64,000 nucleotides of DNA from CAVLDP01 sp963661945 (GTDB lineage Bacteria > Bacillota > Clostridia > Lachnospirales > Lachnospiraceae). Made by a program: the position numbers and the translations under genes. The notes beneath the pieces were generated by a model. That model was given only the letters and a program-made list of their open reading frames with translations, was not told where the DNA came from and did not search any database. The stretch is from assembly GCA_963661945.1 (NCBI GenBank), contig CAVLDP010000006.1:10626-74625 (forward strand), given 5' to 3'. Of this stretch, positions 25,810-33,606 are shown piece by piece (position 1 is the first letter of the stretch; every line of letters begins with the position of its first letter).

Positions 25810-25872
25810 ATCATATTCCTCTCTAATAGGCAAAAACGCCGTCAACCATTATAGCACGATGTCCTCTTCTTG

Positions 25873-25900
25873 CAAAGAAAAAGACCTGCCGAAGCAGGTC
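25873..25900 (-). terminator. Terminator after the 130-aa orphan gene
   Basis: A seven-base-pair GC-rich stem GACCTGC-CGAA-GCAGGTC (25883-25900), then TTTTTCTTTG on the minus strand. Confidence 0.85.
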
Positions 25901-25911
25901 ATAAATTCAAA

Positions 25912-26304
25912 CTATAATGTAAAATCTTCAGCCATCATACGCTGACTGGACTCATTAGCAGATACAATCTGTGAAATGGAATCGCCAACAAAGTACTGAT
26001 ATTGCTGAATCGCTTGATCCTTCTGCATATCTGAGATTGCCTTCTCCACATCGAGCGAACGAAGGTCTGACTCCGTTCCCTTCATCTCGAAGGTCTCAAG
26101 TGGATCATAGCGCATCGCATAATCATATGCACTATAGGTCTGATTTGCTCTGGCAGAATCTATATCAGCCTGAGTCAGTGAGACACTCGTCTCATCCTGA
26201 TGCTGAGCAATCAGATCTGTATTCACATCATATTCAGTTGAAACGCTGCTTATCTGTGATAAGCGGCTATAGTCCATATATGGACGAATCCCTGAAATAT
26301 TCAT
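25912..26304 (-). CDS. Unknown 130-aa protein of the sigma-28 (flagellar) regulon
   Basis: It begins MNISGIRPYMDYSRL and ends with a helical stretch around KAISDMQKDQAIQQYQYFVG. There is no signal peptide, membrane segment or Cys. I recall the AISDMQKDQ..QQYQ.FVG tail in Lachnospiraceae hypothetical proteins but know no function. The gene has its own promoter, a perfect sigma-28 match, so it should be expressed with late flagellar/chemotaxis genes. A polar N-terminus and helical C-terminus would suit a protein exported by the flagellar secretion system or a basal-body accessory; that is inference. AGGAG lies about ten bases before the ATG. Confidence 0.75.
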   Translation of the reverse strand: MNISGIRPYMDYSRLSQISSVSTEYDVNTDLIAQHQDETSVSLTQADIDSARANQTYSAYDYAMRYDPLETFEMKGTESDLRSLDVEKAISDMQKDQAIQQYQYFVGDSISQIVSANESSQRMMAEDFTL

Positions 26305-26349
26305 TAAAAAGAAACTCCTACATGCGTCTAATGTCCTCTGACACCTTAT

Positions 26350-26376
26350 ATATCGGCCGATTCCAAGAAAACTTTA
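26350..26376 (-). promoter_or_regulatory. Sigma-28 (SigD/FliA) promoter, perfect consensus
   Basis: On the minus strand TAAA (26373-26376), 15 bases, GCCGATAT (26350-26357). This is exactly the TAAA-N15-GCCGATAT flagellar sigma consensus. It sits just after the nrdR stop and 46 bases before the orphan's ATG. Confidence 0.85.
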
Positions 26377-26381
26377 GGGAA

Positions 26382-26834
26382 TTATTTGTCTAACATTTTC
26401 TTGAGCTCGTTCATAAATGTATTTACATCTTTGAATTCACGATATACGGATGCAAAACGAACATAGGCAACTGCATCTAAATCCTTGATCTTGTCCATGA
26501 CAATCTCTCCGATATAATCGCTAGGAATTTCCTTCTCTTCACGGCTAAAAAGCTCTGTCTCTACCTCGTCAATCAATCTGGTAATCTGAGCAGCCGATAC
26601 CGGTCTCTTATGGCATGCACGAAGCACACCTGCCTCAATCTTGGCCCGGTCATATTGTTCACGATTGTTGTCCTTCTTAATAATAATAAGAGGTATCGTC
26701 TCTACCTTCTCATATGTGGTAAATCTCTTGCCACATTCATCACACATCCTGCGTCGACGAATTGATGTATTATCATCTGCCGGTCTAGAATCAATAACTC
26801 TGGTATTATCACTACTACAAAATGGACACTTCAT
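26382..26834 (-). CDS. nrdR: Ribonucleotide-reductase repressor NrdR
   Basis: Nucleotide-sensing repressor of ribonucleotide reductase genes. It has an N-terminal zinc ribbon with C3, C6, C31 and C34, the basic RRRR stretch between, and an ATP-cone domain from about residue 47 to 137 (IIKKDNNREQYDRAKIEAGV...). The 150-aa length is standard. No nrd gene is in the window. A sequence resembling an NrdR box lies about 105 bases upstream, inside the ychF terminator, and might give autoregulation. No terminator separates it from the orphan gene downstream. Confidence 0.97.
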   Translation of the reverse strand: MKCPFCSSDNTRVIDSRPADDNTSIRRRRMCDECGKRFTTYEKVETIPLIIIKKDNNREQYDRAKIEAGVLRACHKRPVSAAQITRLIDEVETELFSREEKEIPSDYIGEIVMDKIKDLDAVAYVRFASVYREFKDVNTFMNELKKMLDK

Positions 26835-26876
26835 CAGATACTCCCCCTGCTGTGTAAACCACCCTATGTTCTAAAA

Positions 26877-26894
26877 TGTGCATTATCACACATA
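26877..26894 (-). promoter_or_regulatory. Extended -10 promoter of nrdR inside a palindromic motif shared with the FIST gene
   Basis: Read on the plus strand it is TGTGCATTATCACACATA. On the minus strand it contains TGTGTGATAAT, a TRTGn-type extended -10, 43 bases before the nrdR ATG. The core TGTG-N6-CACA is an inverted repeat. The same 18 bases with one change occur at 30214-30231. Confidence 0.5.
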
Positions 26895-26918
26895 TGAGTA
26901 AAGTATACCTATTTCCAT

Positions 26919-26960
26919 AAAAAAAAGCAAGAAAGCACACAAAATATTGTGCCTTCTTGC
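26919..26960 (-). terminator. Terminator after ychF, containing an NrdR-box-like palindrome
   Basis: A 13-base-pair stem with one mismatch (26927-26939 with 26948-26960), then TTTTTTTTATGG on the minus strand. The upper stem and loop, ACACAAAATATTGTGC (26937-26952), match the NrdR-box consensus acaCwAtATaTwGtgt at 14 of 16 positions. Confidence 0.85.
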
Positions 26961-26977
26961 CAAAAAACATACTACAA

Positions 26978-28102
26978 CTATACATTGAATAAGAATTCGA
27001 TAATATCGCCGTCCTTCACCACGTAATCCTTACCTTCTGCACGGTATAGGCCACGTGCCTTCACCTCTGACATCTTACCGCCGCATTCCATTAATGCATC
27101 AAATGAGCATACCTGTGCACGAATAAATCCTCTCTCAAAATCAGAGTGAATCTTACCAGCTGCCTGAGGAGCCTTGGTACCATTCGTAATTGTCCATGCA
27201 CGGCATTCCTTCTTGCCATCTGTAAGGTAAGAAATAAGTCCAAGCAAAGCATAGCTGGCCTTAATCAAGCGATTCAGGCCTGACTCAGCAATTCCTAAGT
27301 CCTCCATGAACATTGCCTTCTCCTCATCATCGAGTTCTGCAAGTTCTTCCTCAGTCTTAGCGCAAATTGGAATCACCTCTGCCCCTTCGATCTCGGCACG
27401 CTTCTTCACAATCTGATAGTACTTATTTCCATCCGGGCTTGCCACGCCTTCATCATCCATATTGCAGGCATAGATGATTGGCTTCTTCGACAGAAGTCCC
27501 ATTTCCTTCAATGCGAGCTGCACTTCATCATCCTCTGGGAAATCAAAGGTACGAGCTGACTGGCCTGCAGCGAGATGGTCCACCAGTGGCTGCAGGAAAG
27601 CAACCTCAGCCTTAGCCTCCTTGTTGCCAGACTTTGCAAGCTTCTCGAACTTGTTCAGACGATTCTGCGCCATCTCAAGGTCTGACATAATAAGTTCCAA
27701 ATCAATGCATTCAATATCTCCATCTGGATCAACAGGAACCGGTTTCGTAGCATCTTCCACTACATGAGTAATATTATCATCATCAAAGCAACGAACCACA
27801 TGTACAATTGCATCGCATTCTCTGATATGTCCCAAGAACTTATTACCAAGTCCGGCACCCTTCGATGCTCCCTTTACAAGGCCTGCAATATCTGTAAATT
27901 CAACTGTTGCTGGAGTCTTCTTGTCCGGCTCCCAGATCTCACAAAGCTTATCCAGTCTCTCATCTGGAACAGCTACAATTCCTGTATTTGGTTCAATGGT
28001 ACAGAAAGGATAATTCGCCGCCTGCGCATTGGCTGTACCTGTGATTGCATTGAATAATGTTGACTTACCGACATTTGGAAGTCCTACAATTCCGAGTTTC
28101 AT
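26978..28102 (-). CDS. ychF: Ribosome-associated GTPase/ATPase YchF (Obg family)
   Basis: Translation-factor-like P-loop NTPase that prefers ATP and is linked to ribosomes and stress. G1 is GLPNVGKST (7-15), with switch and G3 regions DIAGLVKGAS and the G4 substitution NMDDE that underlies ATP preference. A coiled-coil insert follows, then a C-terminal TGS domain ending in the conserved YVVKDGDIIEFLFNV. At 374 aa it is full length. It starts 14 bases after the MCP gene and ends at a strong terminator. Confidence 0.97.
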   Translation of the reverse strand: MKLGIVGLPNVGKSTLFNAITGTANAQAANYPFCTIEPNTGIVAVPDERLDKLCEIWEPDKKTPATVEFTDIAGLVKGASKGAGLGNKFLGHIRECDAIVHVVRCFDDDNITHVVEDATKPVPVDPDGDIECIDLELIMSDLEMAQNRLNKFEKLAKSGNKEAKAEVAFLQPLVDHLAAGQSARTFDFPEDDEVQLALKEMGLLSKKPIIYACNMDDEGVASPDGNKYYQIVKKRAEIEGAEVIPICAKTEEELAELDDEEKAMFMEDLGIAESGLNRLIKASYALLGLISYLTDGKKECRAWTITNGTKAPQAAGKIHSDFERGFIRAQVCSFDALMECGGKMSEVKARGLYRAEGKDYVVKDGDIIEFLFNV

Positions 28103-28116
28103 TCTATCTATCTCCT

Positions 28117-29079
28117 CTAGTGATCAATTCTAGTAAGTGGTTCAATCTGCTCGAGAACATTATTCATATCCTCAAACATAAAGCCCTTCTTCGTAATCTT
28201 AGCCTTCATATCCTCAATATCGCTATCTACGCGAGCGAAGTAGTTCACAGAATCTGCGATATTATTAGAAATGGCATCCATAGACTTCTGGCAGGAATCA
28301 AAGACCTCTGTCATCTGCTGGCTCTGAGATGTAACACTCTCAGCGACATCCTTGATTCCGGATACCGTCTCCTGGGTCTCCACAATCTTCTCATGAGATT
28401 CTTCCATGGCAACCTTGGTATTCTCAATAGAGGTAACCAGACGGCTATTGTTATTATCAAGCTTCTCCATACTCTCACGAATCGAAGTAACAACTCCCTG
28501 GATTTCCTTGGCCAGGTCATTGACAGAATCTGCAACTACTGCAAATCCTCGTCCGCTCTCACCTGCTCTTGCTGCCTCAATCGATGCATTAAGGGCAAGC
28601 AAATTGGTCTGACTTGCGAAGCCACTAATCAATTCTACCTTCTCACGAATCTCATCGAAGCTCTGCTGGAACTGGCCAAACACTGCCTGCACATCTTCGA
28701 TTGTCTTAAACACATCGCTACTACTCTCATCTACAGCTTCGATTCCTGCATAGGTGCGATCTGCTGTCTGAACGAGTTCATTTACAATACCATCAAATGC
28801 CTCTGTGATTTCCTCTACTTGCTTGAATTCACCGCTGAATTCTGCAACAGAGTCCTGAATATTCTGGTATTTCTCCTCAACACCACTAAAGGAATCACGA
28901 ATCGTCTCAATACCGCTGATTGTAACCTTCTCCTCGCTCTGAAGCTTGACCTTCTGATCTGTAAGGTAACGACCAGCTTCCTTGATTGCCTTCATCTGGT
29001 TCTCAACAAGTTCTCTATTATCCTGTGCCTTCACAGCCTCTACTTCAACTGCAGTTTCCTTCTTGCTAAAAAGTCCCAT
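28117..29079 (-). CDS. Soluble methyl-accepting chemotaxis-type receptor
   Basis: 320 residues, mostly alpha-helical, without any membrane segment. The signalling hairpin tip (about 165-205) is canonical, with the stretch QTNLLALNASIEAARAGE that contacts CheA/CheW. Flanking helices have heptad spacing and E/Q-rich methylation-type sites. There is no separate ligand-binding domain in the chain; the first 90 residues are coiled coil. The FIST sensor gene upstream, 11 bases away, may provide the sensory input. The receptor would act in the cytoplasm, which implies a chemosensory system elsewhere in the genome. Confidence 0.92.
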   Translation of the reverse strand: MGLFSKKETAVEVEAVKAQDNRELVENQMKAIKEAGRYLTDQKVKLQSEEKVTISGIETIRDSFSGVEEKYQNIQDSVAEFSGEFKQVEEITEAFDGIVNELVQTADRTYAGIEAVDESSSDVFKTIEDVQAVFGQFQQSFDEIREKVELISGFASQTNLLALNASIEAARAGESGRGFAVVADSVNDLAKEIQGVVTSIRESMEKLDNNNSRLVTSIENTKVAMEESHEKIVETQETVSGIKDVAESVTSQSQQMTEVFDSCQKSMDAISNNIADSVNYFARVDSDIEDMKAKITKKGFMFEDMNNVLEQIEPLTRIDH

Positions 29080-29090
29080 GTCAATCCCCC

Positions 29091-30185
29091 TTACTCAAAT
29101 ACCACTGCAACCATGGTCTGATTTACATGCTGCTTGCCACATTGTTCGCCACCACCGACGATACCAACATGTGGGCCAAGATCTGCCATACTGCCAAGGA
29201 AAGAGGTCAGATATCCACGATCCTCGAAAAGCAAGTGGCGATAAATACAGTTCACTGAGAAAACAAAGGAAATCTTCCTGTTATCAGACTTCATCTGATT
29301 TCTGGTCTCTCTGCCCTTCTCTTCATAATCAACAAGCTGCATAACGCTAATGGTATCATTCTCGTTAATCTTCTTGTAATTAATGAGGGAATTGTTCGTA
29401 CCAACACCATAAGGAGATGCAATATAGATCTCATCGCCAATCACGCGTCCCAGTGGATTGGTCAACACATTGGTAGCAATCTCTCCCTTTGATACTCCTG
29501 CATCCTCACAATATACATCTGCAGCTGGTCTTCCATCCAAAGTGAGGACTTCCTTATTGGCCAGATTAACAGAGGTTGCAATATGAGGCTTTGCCCCTTC
29601 GAGTGGCTTAAAGATAAGCTCTGAATATACCTTGGCCTTACCTGATGTGTTCTTGATAATAGCATAAGCACAGGCATCGCTATAGAGCTCTCCATCTACC
29701 ATAGCATAGCTTGTTGCGCCATCTGGAATACCGAAAATGGTACCACCTGCCAGGGTAATACCTGCTCTCTCAAGTGCTACATTCATAGTTGTAACAAGTC
29801 GCTCTTCGTCATTCGTACAGAACTCCAGACAAACCGTATCCTCCTTGCCTGGACGAACCTTACGAATCTTGTCTTCCAGAGAAGGAATATCTGCAAGAGG
29901 AACTGTAGACAGGTTACGAATCACACCAACCTCTGCAACTGCATCCTGACCAAATCCAATAAGAATCAGTCGTGAATCCGAAGATTCTGACTTGTAATAG
30001 GTCGTAGAGCTAGTTCCAATAAGTGGAACATCCTGAAACTGTTCCTTAATCATCTTAGAAGCCTCTTCTAGATGCTTATAGGAAGATAATAGAATGAGTA
30101 GCTTAGGATTTGTAATCTTAGCAACCGCCTCAGCAACCGCTTCTCTAACATCGCTCTTAGAGGATGTACCTATCATAACCTGCAT
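29091..30185 (-). CDS. FIST-domain sensor protein (FIST_N + FIST_C)
   Basis: 364 residues covering the two-part FIST sensory domain, a cytoplasmic module thought to bind small ligands such as amino acids and found on histidine kinases and chemoreceptors. The N-terminal part (about 20-200) has LLILLSS and IGTSSTTYY patterns. The C-terminal part (about 220-360) ends GIVGGGEQCGKQHVNQTMV. No output domain is fused. Its partner is probably the soluble MCP encoded 11 bases downstream. A ribosome site AAGGAG precedes the ATG. Confidence 0.9.
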   Translation of the reverse strand: MQVMIGTSSKSDVREAVAEAVAKITNPKLLILLSSYKHLEEASKMIKEQFQDVPLIGTSSTTYYKSESSDSRLILIGFGQDAVAEVGVIRNLSTVPLADIPSLEDKIRKVRPGKEDTVCLEFCTNDEERLVTTMNVALERAGITLAGGTIFGIPDGATSYAMVDGELYSDACAYAIIKNTSGKAKVYSELIFKPLEGAKPHIATSVNLANKEVLTLDGRPAADVYCEDAGVSKGEIATNVLTNPLGRVIGDEIYIASPYGVGTNNSLINYKKINENDTISVMQLVDYEEKGRETRNQMKSDNRKISFVFSVNCIYRHLLFEDRGYLTSFLGSMADLGPHVGIVGGGEQCGKQHVNQTMVAVVFE

Positions 30186-30213
30186 AGAATTTCTCCTTAT
30201 TTATATGAAAATT

Positions 30214-30231
30214 TGTGCATAATCACACATA
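30214..30231 (-). promoter_or_regulatory. Palindromic motif at the FIST promoter, shared with nrdR
   Basis: Plus-strand TGTGCATAATCACACATA; 17 of 18 bases equal the nrdR upstream motif. On the minus strand it includes TGTGTGATTAT, a possible extended -10, 29 bases before the FIST ATG. Confidence 0.45.
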
Positions 30232-30257
30232 ATTATCTTAGCATTTGCAAATAGGAA

Positions 30258-31088
30258 TTACAATGAAATATCAGAATCCGACAGGGTCTCATTCATGCTG
30301 CCTGTCCGGTAGCCCTTCAGATCAAGCGATACATAAGAGAAGCCAATATCCTTAAGCTTCTCATAGATATCAAGTCTCAGATTCTCTTCCATAAATCGAG
30401 CAAAATCCTCCGGCAGAATCTCAATTCTTGCCAGATCATCATGAATTCGAACTCTCATCTGTCGAAAGCCCATGTCATATAGAAGCTGTTCAGCCTGATC
30501 AACTCTTCGAAGCTTGTCCACAGTAATCGGATCCCCATAAGGAAATCTGGATGCCAGGCAGGCAAAGGATGGCTTATTCCAGGTTGGAATATGAAAATGC
30601 TCTGACAGAAGACGAATTTCTTCCTTGGAGAACAAATTCTCACGAAGAGGGCTCTTCACGCCAAGCTCTGCAACCGCCTGAAGTCCTGGTCTGTAATCCC
30701 CATTATCATCTAAATTGGAGCCTTCTACAATCTCAGCCATCCCCTGCTCTGTTGCCACACGTCTTATGGTAGTAAAGACTTCATGTTTACAGAAGTAGCA
30801 TCGATTAACCGGATTCTCCGCAAAGCCTGGGATCGCCATTTCATCAATGTCCACAAGGAACTGCCGAACCCCAAATCTCTTGGCATAATCCTCTGCTTCT
30901 GACCTCTCTCTAACTGGAAAGGATGGCGATATTGCTGTAACTGCAATAGCCTGATCACCTAGAGCTTCATGTGCTGCAAATAGCAAAAATGTAGAATCTA
31001 CGCCACCAGAAAAGGCAACCGCTACACTGCCAAGACTTCTAAGATAGTCCTTAAGATTCTCATATTTTTCTAATAATTCTTCTGTCAT
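30258..31088 (-). CDS. larE: LarE-type ATP-dependent sulfur transferase (PP-loop)
   Basis: LarE sulfurates the nicotinate-derived precursor of the nickel-pincer cofactor of lactate racemase. The PP-loop SGGVDS is at 27-32. The cysteine that donates sulfur in the classical enzyme corresponds to C177 in FACLASRFPYG. A further C-x2-C pair, C97 and C100 (RCYFC), is present; a three-cysteine set is characteristic of LarE forms that carry an iron-sulfur cluster and work catalytically, so I suspect that type. No larA, larB or larC is nearby, so other sulfurated targets are possible. Its ATG directly follows the cobO stop. Confidence 0.85.
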   Translation of the reverse strand: MTEELLEKYENLKDYLRSLGSVAVAFSGGVDSTFLLFAAHEALGDQAIAVTAISPSFPVRERSEAEDYAKRFGVRQFLVDIDEMAIPGFAENPVNRCYFCKHEVFTTIRRVATEQGMAEIVEGSNLDDNGDYRPGLQAVAELGVKSPLRENLFSKEEIRLLSEHFHIPTWNKPSFACLASRFPYGDPITVDKLRRVDQAEQLLYDMGFRQMRVRIHDDLARIEILPEDFARFMEENLRLDIYEKLKDIGFSYVSLDLKGYRTGSMNETLSDSDISL

Positions 31089-31610
31089 CTAATATTCTAT
31101 TCCCTTCTCTGCAGAAATTCCCTGATCAAACGGATGCTTGACCTTCTTCATCTCAGTCACATAATCTGCCAAAGACTGCAGTTCTTCGGAAGGATTTCTC
31201 CCTGTCAGCACTACGTGAAGTCTCTCTGGCCTTGTTCGAAGGAAGGCAAGGAGCTCTTCTTCCTCAATAAAGCCAAGATTACAAGCATCAATGACCTCAT
31301 CTAGGATAAGCAGGCCATAGTCCTCAGAGATCACAAGCTTCTTAATTTCCTCAAAATACTTGTGATATGCCAAAATGGCTTCTGATCGAACCTGGTCCGT
31401 CATCTGAAATGAAAAACCAAAGCTCTTCTTCAGATTATAGACAGACACACCACCCATAGCATTAAGTGTCTTAATCTCAGAAGAGCTTCCATCCTTTAGA
31501 AATTGTGTAAATAAAACCTTGCCATCATTTCCAGCGAAGCGAACGGAAAGACCAATCGCCGCTGTTGTCTTCCCTTTGCCATTTCCGACATAAACATGAA
31601 CCATTCCCAT
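31089..31610 (-). CDS. cobO: Cob(I)yrinic acid a,c-diamide adenosyltransferase (CobA/CobO/BtuR family)
   Basis: Adenosylates corrinoids to give the coenzyme B12 upper ligand. It has the family-specific P-loop GNGKGKTTAA (9-18), the ILDEVIDACNLGFI segment and TGRNPSEEL near the end. At 173 aa it is typical. No cobalamin biosynthesis cluster or riboswitch is near, so it may serve salvage. It lies between udk and larE in the long minus-strand run. Confidence 0.93.
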   Translation of the reverse strand: MGMVHVYVGNGKGKTTAAIGLSVRFAGNDGKVLFTQFLKDGSSSEIKTLNAMGGVSVYNLKKSFGFSFQMTDQVRSEAILAYHKYFEEIKKLVISEDYGLLILDEVIDACNLGFIEEEELLAFLRTRPERLHVVLTGRNPSEELQSLADYVTEMKKVKHPFDQGISAEKGIEY

Positions 31611-31621
31611 AGACCAATCAC

Positions 31622-32230
31622 CTATCCGAGCAGTTCGCGAATCTTGGAAGATACCACATCAAATGCTACATCATTCATACCGGAATTGATCACGATATCT
31701 GCCTTGGCGCGAGTTGGCTCTACATAAATATAATGCATAGGCTTCACCGTAGTCAGATACTGACTCACGATTCCCTCTAAATCTCTGCCTCGTTCATTCA
31801 CATCACGAATTACACGACGCAGGATTCTCTCGTCCGCATCTGCTTCGACATAAATCTTGATATCCATCTGATCGCGAAGTCTCTCATCCGTAAGAACCAA
31901 AATTCCTTCAAGAAGAATGACTGGCTTTGGCTCTACCCTTACGGTTTCAGAAGATCTCGTATGCATGGTGTAGTCATATACCGGACAATCGATAGCGTGT
32001 CCCGAGCGAAGAAGCTTCAGGTGTTCTACCAGAAGATCCGTCTCTAGGGCATCCGGATGATCATAATTCTGAAGTTTACGCGTCTCAAGCGGAATATCAT
32101 CCTGAGCCTTGTAATAATTGTCATGATAAATCACTGCCACATCTGTTCCGAATTCGTCCCGTATTCTATTGGTAAATGTGGACTTGCCAGAACCTGTTCC
32201 GCCTGCAATTCCGATGATAATTGAATCCAT
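31622..32230 (-). CDS. udk: Uridine kinase
   Basis: Phosphorylates uridine and cytidine in pyrimidine salvage. The P-loop is GGTGSGKST (10-18), followed by the family HDNYYKAQDDIP and NYDHPDA motifs and a LEGIL Walker-B-like strand. A TTG at 32236 is possible, but the ATG at 32230 sits at proper distance from GAGGA, giving 202 aa. A second, larger uridine-kinase-like protein is encoded at 51255-52898. Confidence 0.95.
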   Translation of the reverse strand: MDSIIIGIAGGTGSGKSTFTNRIRDEFGTDVAVIYHDNYYKAQDDIPLETRKLQNYDHPDALETDLLVEHLKLLRSGHAIDCPVYDYTMHTRSSETVRVEPKPVILLEGILVLTDERLRDQMDIKIYVEADADERILRRVIRDVNERGRDLEGIVSQYLTTVKPMHYIYVEPTRAKADIVINSGMNDVAFDVVSSKIRELLG

Positions 32231-32261
32231 TTCCAATCCTCGCTTATATAATAATTCTCTA

Positions 32262-32909
32262 CTAATCCCTTGATTCCACCATGATTAAAATTCCAGAAGA
32301 AAGCCTGATGATAACCTCATCCTCCAGAATCTCATTACTAATCCCAAGACTGTTAAAGCCTGTCATAGTATAATCCGTAAGATTATACTTAGCCCCACAT
32401 ATGGTGAGCCCAGTAACCTCTGTCGTATAGGGAATCAAAGAAAAATAATCCCCATACTGATTCTCCTTCTTGAGGTGATATTCCTTATTCACCATATAGA
32501 TTCGATTATTGGCATCCTGGAGAATGATCCTTCTCTCATCCTCAAGTCCCAGGCCAAGAATCGAAATATTGCCAAGCACATGATCCAGTCTCGTTCCGGT
32601 CCCGCCAAAGATTATGACATCTCCAGCTGACTCTGTAAGTGCCAGTCGAAGGGCTGCTTCCGTATCGGTATCATCCTTCACCGGATTTAACTCAATCACT
32701 TGGACATTCCAATGCCTTAGGGCAGATTTTGCACGTTCTGATGCAGAATCAAAGTCTCCAATTACAAGATCTGGCACAATCGACAAACGAAGGCAGGCCT
32801 CGATTCCTGAATCGGCTGCAAGGACGATGGCGCTCTTCTCATCGTGAACCATCTTCTTGAGACCACTGTCGTCTACATTTCCGCCTGAGATAATAATAGC
32901 TCCTACCAT
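32262..32909 (-). CDS. thiN: Thiamine pyrophosphokinase
   Basis: Makes thiamine diphosphate directly from thiamine and ATP. The catalytic-domain motifs are AADSGIEACLR, PDLVIGDFDS, KDDTDTEAAL and GGTGTRLDHVLGN. The C-terminal thiamine-binding domain ends with the usual NSLGI...-type segment. The length is 215 aa. It follows rpe by 37 bases, the rsgA-rpe-thiN order common in Firmicutes. No TPP riboswitch is seen. Confidence 0.95.
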   Translation of the reverse strand: MVGAIIISGGNVDDSGLKKMVHDEKSAIVLAADSGIEACLRLSIVPDLVIGDFDSASERAKSALRHWNVQVIELNPVKDDTDTEAALRLALTESAGDVIIFGGTGTRLDHVLGNISILGLGLEDERRIILQDANNRIYMVNKEYHLKKENQYGDYFSLIPYTTEVTGLTICGAKYNLTDYTMTGFNSLGISNEILEDEVIIRLSSGILIMVESRD

Positions 32910-32946
32910 ACAAAATCCCTCGATTAGCTATAAAACCCTACAATAT

Positions 32947-33606
32947 CTATCCTCTATCCATAATCTGACAGAAGGCTCTCACATTCGCATCAATGTCACC
33001 GCGAAATACTGATGTACCCGCCACAATAATATTGGCTCCAGCATCAAGGGCCGCCTCCACATTATCCAGTGTAATACCGCCATCGATCTCGATATCATAG
33101 TTGCAGCCAGACTCTTCCGCCATAAATGCAAGTTTCTTGACCTTGTCTAAGGTAGATTCAATAAATGTCTGTCCGCCAAACCCAGGATAAACTGACATTG
33201 GAAGAACCATATCTATCTGTTCCAAATACTTAGATAATACTGTCGGCTCCGTATCTGGATTAAGTGCCACACCCGCCTTACAGCCAAGTGCATGAATTGC
33301 TGCAAGCACTACATCAAGATTATCCTTACATACTTCGGAATGAATCGTAATAATATCCGCTCCAGCATGAGCAAAAGCCTCAATGTAATTCAGAGGATTG
33401 TCTATCATAAGGTGAACATCCAGCACTGCATCCGTTATCTTGCGGCATGCCGCCACCGTCTGTGGTCCCATAGATAGATTAGGTACGAAATGACCATCCA
33501 TTACATCAATATGGACGTAAGATGCGCCCGCCTCAGTTGCCTGTCTAATATCTGCTCCCAGATTCATAAAATCTGCTGCAAGGATTGATGGTGATAAGAT
33601 GTTCAT
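32947..33606 (-). CDS. rpe: Ribulose-phosphate 3-epimerase
   Basis: Pentose phosphate pathway epimerase, a TIM barrel of 219 aa. Signatures: SPSILAADFMNL at the start, HIDVMDGHFVPN with the metal-binding His and Asp, MSVYPGFGGQ and EIDGGI near the end. Its ATG overlaps the stop of rsgA by one base. Confidence 0.97.
   Translation of the reverse strand: MNILSPSILAADFMNLGADIRQATEAGASYVHIDVMDGHFVPNLSMGPQTVAACRKITDAVLDVHLMIDNPLNYIEAFAHAGADIITIHSEVCKDNLDVVLAAIHALGCKAGVALNPDTEPTVLSKYLEQIDMVLPMSVYPGFGGQTFIESTLDKVKKLAFMAEESGCNYDIEIDGGITLDNVEAALDAGANIIVAGTSVFRGDIDANVRAFCQIMDRG

Noticed and set aside
28057..29121. Plus-strand open frame of 354 codons
   Set aside because: It lies antisense to the clear MCP gene; the Cys/Leu-rich product reflects codon use on the other strand and has no ribosome site.
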